NCBI GenBank assembly: GCA_003999685.1
Contig: CP021222.1
Span: 3,224,001-3,288,000 of the forward strand
DNA length: 64,000 nt
Origin: Taiwanofungus camphoratus
Lineage: Eukaryota > Basidiomycota > Agaricomycetes > Polyporales > Taiwanofungaceae
Reading direction: 5' to 3'
This document shows, in pieces, positions 57,376-64,000 of the stretch. Positions within the stretch are counted from its first letter, which is position 1, and each line of letters opens with the position of its first letter. The notes beneath the pieces were generated by a model, which saw only the letters and a program-made list of their open reading frames with translations, was not told where the DNA came from and made no database searches. Position numbers and translations under genes: made by a program.

Positions 57376-57675
57376 ATGAGCTTCTTGGGTCTTCGCAAAT
57401 GGCCGACCCCTGCACGTCCAGCTCGTCCTACGATTTGCATTCGCCACTAATTTGTCTTATTCTAGGTCGCCAAGCCTATGTGGCCATTCATTGCAGCTGG
57501 TACCATCACCTTCTTGCTGGTGTCGAAAGCGCAGGAGATAGGTGTAAAGTGTACGTCGTGCAGTTCTCAACGGTCGCCACGTATGGATTGATCTAGTACA
57601 CTTGTAGCGGAGACATATGCGAAGGACCCTCGTAACCCATATGCAGCTCAGATCGCGAAGGAGTCACACCACTAG
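57376..57675 (+). CDS. ATP18: mitochondrial ATP synthase subunit j
   Basis: Three tiny exons: 57376..57411, 57466..57550 and 57608..57675, giving 62 aa, the usual size. Sequence features: MSFLGLRKWPTP, VAKPMWPFIAAGTITFLLVS (a single membrane helix), and DPRNPYAAQIAKESHH at the end. Family knowledge: subunit j (ATP18) is a small Fo component in the inner mitochondrial membrane. Intron 1 must start with GC (CCCCT|GCACGT, 54 nt, acceptor TTCTAG) to give WPTP-VAKP; GT donors in range all break the frame. Intron 2 is GTACGT..TTGTAG. Confidence 0.88.
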
Positions 57676-58726
57676 ACAAGCTTTCTGTATATGCGTACAC
57701 GATGAAGCAGCTAGTGTTTGGGTAAATTTTCACAATGTAGATCCGCCTTGACTTTGCTGCTGCGCGTGTAAGATGACGTCCGCAGTATCAACATCATTTT
57801 CAAGCGATTGTCAACATTTGCGGCGATGACATTCTGTCCGAGTCGTCGCAACATCTAGGCAGACTCACCATTGCTAATAGAATTGAATTTAGTACGTGGT
57901 CATGTTGGCCATGCACTACTTTGGTCGATGAAGGATGAATGTTATTCGCGGAGTCCCTTGGCGTACATAATGCATCAAGTTTAACATTTCCTTCGTATAC
58001 CATGCCTCACCGGCATCCCCTAGAAGTCGGCACCCCCATGACTTAGACACTGTCGTTTCCTTTAGAAATTTCATATCTGCCGTCATTTCGAGCTTGAACA
58101 AAAGCAAACGGATGAGTAGTTGAGTATTCCCTTCTTTTCAGGCCATGAGAGTGTATTCGCAAGTGAATTCGAACTGGTTAGTTCAAGATGGCGGAGGGGC
58201 ATGTTCTGAATTATGATGGAGGGGTACACCCGCATCGAGTACGTTGAGTTTGAATTTCGACATATGATATGTGATATGTCAACCCTGAATCAGGCACACC
58301 AATTCGAACTGGGCTGCGAATACGCTCTATTGTCACGGCTGTGATCACGGTCAGGCTGGTTTCGCACTGTTTTGCAGCGGTCCCTCAAGTCAGCACGTGT
58401 GACAGAAGTGTTACTTTCGACTCCTAGGGAGTCCCGGTAAGGCATAGTATTGATTTGCACGGGTCGTGCAAACGACAGCAGAGCTTCGCTTTGAACGTGC
58501 TCTGCTGCGTGCATTTGTTCCGACTATACGCGCAAGCGTTTATCACTGCCCAGTGTTTAGCCAAGGACATCGGTGTGTCAGAGAATCGGGATCTGATACA
58601 CTGCTATCTTCATTGAGTCATAGTACGCTGCGCCGCCTCAGGGGGGACGCGTGCAGGCACCGTATAAATTACGCTAGTACTCTGCGCTCAGTCCTGACCT
58701 GCATAACCTACCTTTTGATCACTAGA
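57676..58726. other. intergenic, 1.05 kb, no supported gene
   Basis: Short frames only. The right part is the promoter of the NmrA-like gene. Confidence 0.45.
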
Positions 58727-59691
58727 ATGAACGTCTACGCTATAGGTGCTTCCCGAAATATCGGCTACTATGCGTCAGTCAGGTTGCTAGGTGAGCATTC
58801 TTGTAGAACCTTGGGGCGATTGTGCATCTTACAAATGTTAATTAAATATAGAGAAAGGGGCGACAGTCACGATGCTCCTGCGCTCTCCCTCGACTTTTGA
58901 TCACGACAGCAGTATCCAAAACTATATCAAATCTGGCAAGGCGCGTCTCGTCAAGGGAGACGCGTTAAATGCCGCTGATGTCCAGCGTGGGTGGGAGTCG
59001 GCGATGGAAGCCTCGGAAGGCCGCGTAGACCTCGTCCTCTTCAGCGTTGGTAAGCTCCTTACCCCTGCCCTTTTCAAATATCCTATTCTGAAACTTATTC
59101 CTCGACCTTGCAGGGGGGACCCCGAAATTTAGCATAACCAAGGGCTTTGTGATCGATCCGCCCAATCTATGCACCAAATCACTTTTGAACGTTCTCTCGA
59201 CAGTCCCTGCCGCCTTGCGCGACCCAACCACGCAGCCGCGCTTTATCACAATCTCCTCCATTGGTCTAACGCGTGCTTCACACAACGCTCTGCCGCTCGC
59301 GCTCAAACCGATGTACGGATACCTCCTGCGTGTGCCGCACCTAGACAAGGTCGGCGCTGAACGTATCGTTGCCCATTGCGCTGGGCGCACATGGACAGAC
59401 GAGGAGCCGCGGGAGGAAATTATCGGCAGAGGCTGGAAAGACACGCCAGGTTTACTTGGGCCGGGCGAGCTGAAGCACGTCGTGGTGGTGAGGCCTGCCT
59501 TGTTGACCGATGGGGCGTGCAAGGCGGATAAGGTTGATAAAGCAAGCAAGAAGCCACCATACAGGGCCGCCGACGGGGAGTTGGGGGACGGATACACAGT
59601 TTCGCGGCGCGATATTGCGCATTTCTTGGTGGAGGGTGTTCTGCTCAATTGGGATCAATGGGAGGGAAAGTGTGTCAGCGTCGCATATTAG
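58727..59691 (+). CDS. NmrA-like / atypical SDR NAD(P)-binding protein
   Basis: Exons 58727..58790, 58852..59049 and 59114..59691, 279 aa. A Rossmann start MNVYAIGASRNIGYYASVRL (G-x-x-x-x-x-x-x-G-like loop), then EKGATVTMLLRSPS, VKGDAL, VDLVLFSVGG, and ITISSIGLTR. This is the layout of NmrA-like and other atypical short-chain dehydrogenase proteins, which bind NAD(P). The usual catalytic YxxxK is not obvious, so it may be a redox-sensing or divergent enzyme. Substrate unknown. The C-terminus (SRRDIAHFLVEGVL) is typical of the group. Confidence 0.85.
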
Positions 59692-59838
59692 TATATTAAA
59701 CCCCTGTATCACGCGCTCTTTGCAGTCGTGTACAACATGCTTATTGACTGATGTTTCAGGACAGTATGGTATATTGAACTACTGATATGTATATGTAATT
59801 CCTAAGTCTGAATACAGATAATACTAGCATCTGTCATT

Positions 59839-61775
59839 TCAGTATACATTATATCGAACAAACTTCGATAGAATATCCACCATCGGTTGCCTCCGATCCT
59901 TGGTATCAAACACCATTGCGTGATCCAGGTCACCATAATATAACACCTCCAGCCCATTTTGCCGCCAGCTGAACTGCAGATCGTCGCTCTTGGTCAGATA
60001 CCTCCTCACCTCTCTTGCATCTAGAATTTGGTCCTTCCCGCTTAGCACAACAGCAACCTCTCGCCCTTGTAGATCGTCTTTCCACAAAACATTCTGTGCC
60101 CAAAAGAAGTGCCGTGCCAGTGCACGAGCAACGTCTGGGTCACGGCTCGCAAAGTACCACAATTGCCACTCGTTCGCGGCGCGTGGTGAGCGATAAACGA
60201 AGTTGTAAGCGACAGCAGGGAGGTGGAGTAGAAACGGGATCGGGTCGACGAGCAGCGAGGCCGAAACGCGCCTTGACAACACAGGATCGCGCAGAATGTG
60301 TGCAGCGATGATAGTTCCATATGAATGTGAGGTAAGGACGACACGCGGGAGGGCGTGGAAGTCAAGGATCCGCGTGAGCGCGGCAAGCATGACTTCGCGC
60401 GGGAGCGGCGGGGCCGAAATGCGCATACTGACGGATAGGTTCTCAATGGCAATGATACCTACGTCTGGTTCTGCAGCAATCAGTTCCCTGAGGAAACCGA
60501 GATACGGCCACAGGCCGATCTGGGCTTTGCTTAGTGGAACAATTCAGCAAAAATGACCAGGAAGACACACCCCTATTCCATGAAAGAAAAGGACAGGCTG
60601 CTTAGTTTTAGAACGGTGAGGTCGATACCAATACACCAATTCGCGATTGGGCGATCGCTGTGAGAAGATGGTACAAAGTCTTGGAGGGAAACAAGAGAAC
60701 CAATTGCAAATGTCAAAGTGCTTGAAGCCAATCGAGAACATCAAAAGGGAGGTATAGGTATCAAGCAAGGCAATTATCTAGGCAGATTATTGAGTCATTG
60801 CTCAACTTCTGTGAGGATGATGACACTTACGAGGTACCAGACCAGCGGCCGATGGACTGTCACGACGTGATCGAAAGAGACTCGCATACATTTGACTTTC
60901 TCATCCCACCCAGGAGCAAATCTCTGGCCCATGAAGCCCTCGAGCTTTGTTACATATCCCTCGAGCTCGGCCTCCCATTCTTTCCGAAAGCCGTCTGGGC
61001 GGGCACTAAACAGCGCCCACGACAGCCATTCCATCATGTTCTCTCGCTTGATCGCCGACGGCGAGCTGGGGTAAAACCATCCGGCAGCGGCATTAGTCTC
61101 GCGAAGATTGGAAAAACATTTGTTGAATACAGCTTCCCGCTCCTCGCGAGACATCAGAGGGGGGTGAGTAGCTGCCTAGGCATAGACCGTTAGTACATAC
61201 GAACTATCACGCCTGGTAACCAGTAGTCGCATGAGTGAATCAATGTGCATTGGGTGTACCCTTCCCATAAAACCACAACCAATTGTCAACAGGTCCTCGC
61301 TCGGTACTGTTTGAGGTGGATAGCGATACAGTTAGCTGTGGTCTCTTACTATCAATCTTCTAGGAACTCCCAATCTCGCAACGAGAAATCGAACTAGCAT
61401 CGATGAGCAAAGGAGAATAACAGCACGTAAACAAGTAAGCCATGATTGACGTCTAGTACATCACGTTTTTGCTCAAAATGTCCTCTGGGTGATCCAGAAG
61501 TTGAAGTGAACCACAAGCACAGTAACAAACTGCGACGCGCTTCTCCGAAGAGTTCTACAAAGGCTCACCTTCTGCAAAGCTTTACATCTGGGCAGATACA
61601 CGCAGACATAGAAGGAGGCTTCCGTGAGGGCGTAAACCCCGAGCCAAAAGGAGAACAAAAAATGGCGAGTATGCCAACTGGCTAACGTATAGGCAATACT
61701 GAGAGGTGCGACTAGTCGAAGACCAAAGATGGCCGTCCGAATGAAGATGTACTCGGGTAGTGACTGTCCTAGCAT
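59839..61775 (-). CDS. membrane-anchored alpha/beta hydrolase
   Basis: Four exons: 61775..61569, 61175..60831, 60777..60571 and 60519..59839, giving 479 aa. The N-terminus has two to three hydrophobic helices (FGLRLVAPLSIAYTLASW, FLFSFWLGVYALTEASFYV), then a helical region, then the hydrolase core: PVLFFHGIG (oxyanion region), the nucleophile elbow TSHSYGT (Ser319), LLVDPIPFLLHLP, an acid in LSGKDQILD, and the His in YYGDLDHAMVF. The catalytic triad is complete. Substrate unknown; lipid or ester hydrolysis at a membrane is plausible. Intron 1 is 393 nt, by far the longest modelled, so an extra small exon cannot be excluded. Confidence 0.85.
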
Positions 61776-62107
61776 TCCCGTCGTGAGCGCCCCGCAGCGC
61801 AGGTAGGGCCGAGGTCGTCAAGAGTTACCTAGACCTGATGAATGTATCGGACAGAGTTTCAAGCCTCAGCAATTTGGAACTCGGCGTGCATGTTGGGGCG
61901 GCAAGGCTTGTGCGTTGGGGCTGTCCTTTCGTCACAGGCAGGGCTCCGGTCGACGAGCAGCAGCCCGCAGTACCGCACGCGACGGTAGCCACAGTGGGCA
62001 GTCGTATTTGGAACTCCGCACAGCCGGCCCATCCGGCTTCTTGTCTGGTTGCAAACTTTCTCTCACCACCGCCTGCCAGTGTCACTTCCCTTCATCGCAT
62101 ATACACA

Positions 62108-63619
62108 ATGGCAAAAAAGAAGAGTAAGCAGGTAAGTTGGAAGGTTTCTGCTTTACAGCGATAAGTCTCACCTCTTCACAGATCATTCGCCCATGGTGCT
62201 GGTATTGCGAGCGGGAGTTCGAAGATGAGAAGGGTGAGTCCCACGTATGTACTGCAAGCTGGCTAGAGGCTGAGCAATACACCATGGCCTAGTTTTAATG
62301 CAACATCAGAAGGCTAAGCATTTCAAATGCAATATGTGCCCTCGGCGTCTGAATACAGCGGGTGGATTAGCAGTGCACATCCAACAGGTTCATAAACTCG
62401 AGCCAGAAAAGTAAGTTCTTCATCGTCTTGACAATTCCGATTTATGTCGATGTTCGGTATAGTCTCCCTCGAATTGAAAATGCATTGCCTGGCCGTGACG
62501 GTTATGAAGTCGAAATCTTTGGCATGGAGGGTATTCCTGCTCCCGATGTTGCAGATTATAAGCGTCGTAAGGAAATAGAGTTAGGTCTTAACCCTGGAAC
62601 AATCTCCCAGCCGCCGTCTAAAAGACCCAAGATTGATAATCGCCCACTTTCCGAGGAAGAGTTGAAGGCGCAGCTTGAGGCGCATAAAGCGCTCATGGGC
62701 GCTTCGGAAACAGCAGCTGCTCCTTCCACGCCTGAGGTCGCCTCCGGGGCCGTTTATGGTGCGCCGCCTCAGACGTATGCTGCCCCGCCAACTTCTGCTA
62801 TGATTCCTCCTCCGTCGGCGTCTCCCCTCGGAATGCCTCCTGTTATGCCTCCAGGTGCGCCCCCTTTCATGCCTGGAGCAATACCGCCACCTGGTTTCCC
62901 AGGAGCCCCTCCTTTCCCTCCTATGCCAGGCATGCCGATGCCTCCAGGGTGAGTCGACTTGACATTTACGCAATGTCTGTCCAGGAACTGAATTCATACC
63001 GTCACTAGTCCTCCCCCTGGCTTCCCTATGCCCCCCTTTGCAGGCTCACCTCCACCTGGTATGTTGCCACCAGGAGCTCCACCCGGTGCTCACTTTCCTC
63101 CCGGTGTTCGTCCACCTTTCCCACCCCCTCCGTTCATGCCTCCTGGTGCTATTCCCCCGCCCGGATTTTCTCCCCCTCCAAATGGAATGCTTCCACCGCC
63201 AAGTCTTCCACAGACACCTATGCCGCCAGTGTCATCCGTGTCCCCTCCCCCGTCGGGTGTGCCGAGTGCCTCTGCACCGCCCGCTCCTGCTCCTACAGCG
63301 CCTCAGTCCGCTCCTGCTCCTCCTGCGCTTAGTCTTCCTAATCCGTCCTTGGCACAAACCAATCCCCCATTTAAGAAAGCCACGGTACTCAAATGGTCAA
63401 ATCCGAATTTCTCGCTGGTACGTGAAATACGCCTCCGTATTTGACTGTCCTGATTATATTCTTCCCATATTCTAGGAAGAGACACGTGCTGTCCACTATA
63501 AGTACTACTTCCACAAGGAAGATGTCAATGGTCAGAAACCAGATGATCAAGCTCCGGCCATCCCTGCTGCCGAGGAAAGCAGGGGTAAGAAGAGAGCAAG
63601 AGCAGAAGATTTTCTGTAG
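62108..63619 (+). CDS. ZNF207/BuGZ-like zinc finger protein
   Basis: Six exons: 62108..62131, 62182..62233, 62293..62410, 62463..62948, 63009..63417 and 63476..63619, giving 410 aa. The N-terminus [20 protein letters not shown] continues into [20 protein letters not shown] and ends HIQQVHK: two C2H2 fingers in the ZNF207 arrangement, then [19 protein letters not shown] long Pro/Gly/Met low-complexity region follows. Near the C-terminus [15 protein letters not shown] resembles the GLEBS motif (SLEERRA in animals) that binds Bub3. Family knowledge: BuGZ binds Bub3, microtubules and splicing factors; the low-complexity region drives phase separation. Orthology is by architecture. Divergent from the hydrolase across 332 bp. 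Confidence 0.88.
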
Positions 63620-64000
63620 ATGGATGTGTCGCGGTTCAAGTGTCTGCACCTTTTCCTTCTTATTGATGTTTACGAAGGCGCAGATGACGTCCACCTGTCG
63701 GGTGTTTATTGGGACATAGGATGGCAAGGGGCGAAGAACGAAGAAAATGGAGGCTCACCAGTCCGTCCATCCACCCACGTGTCTCTTTGTTTCCTTCCGT
63801 TCTGCTCACTTCTTTGTCTCATTATGTGTCAGTGGAGCTAGGATTGGAATCACAATATGCGGTGCGGATGCCCTTCTTTTTCTGCGCCTACTTGTCTCCC
63901 ATAGCCATTATGCTCGTCTGCTATACTATACTCTGTACGGTCGGTCTTTCTTTCTTGTTCTTAATTAGCTTGATATGGCCTCCAAAATGAAATCAAGGTT
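63620..64000. other. 3' flank of the BuGZ-like gene, no gene seen
   Basis: AT- and T-rich sequence to the window end; no supported coding region. Confidence 0.5.

Overview
The window is a stretch of nuclear DNA from a filamentous basidiomycete, most likely an Agaricomycete. Genes are packed on both strands and split by many short introns of about 45-60 nt. Proteins such as SKN7, VPS11, RPN6/RPN7, ADE12 and the TKL-type kinase read like Agaricomycete versions. There are no operons, no ribosome-binding sites and no CRISPR array. Nearly every gene below was assembled by hand from splice sites, so exon lists are given; frames were checked to close exactly in each multi-exon model.

Layout. 1-14.7 kb: a possible gene tail at the left edge, a PCL-type cyclin (-), a coiled-coil AT-hook protein (-), and an Asi1/Asi3-like membrane RING protein (-) with a 682-bp hAT-type MITE just upstream of its start. 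14.9-34 kb: a mosaic of segmental duplications. Six full copies and two first-exon relics of an unrecognised two-exon acidic gene family surround a conserved block COX16(+)-RPN7(-)-RPN6(+). Inverted, decayed copies of COX16 and of the RPN7 3' end, tyrosine-recombinase relics and PD-(D/E)XK-like relics are mixed in. 35-44.3 kb: a single-pass membrane protein, ADE12, an unknown protein with two basic segments, and a divergent pair of a SWIM-RING protein (-) and the dehydrodolichyl diphosphate synthase RER2 (+). 44.5-51.6 kb: a protein kinase fused to a degenerate receiver domain, directly downstream of the SKN7 response regulator it seems to have copied that domain from. 52.9-64 kb: VPS11 (-), ATP18 (+), an NmrA-like NAD(P)-binding protein (+), a membrane-anchored alpha/beta hydrolase (-), and a ZNF207/BuGZ-like zinc-finger protein (+).

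Connections. Two proteasome lid genes, RPN6 and RPN7, share a 210-bp promoter with a repeated 11-bp motif. Two ubiquitin-ligase-like RING proteins (Asi-like, SWIM-RING) also lie in the window. The most unusual items are the kinase with a SKN7-derived pseudo-receiver whose phosphoacceptor Asp codon has become Asn, the duplicated gene cluster with a conserved E-box, the perfect hAT MITE, and four inferred GC-AG introns among about 99 modelled.
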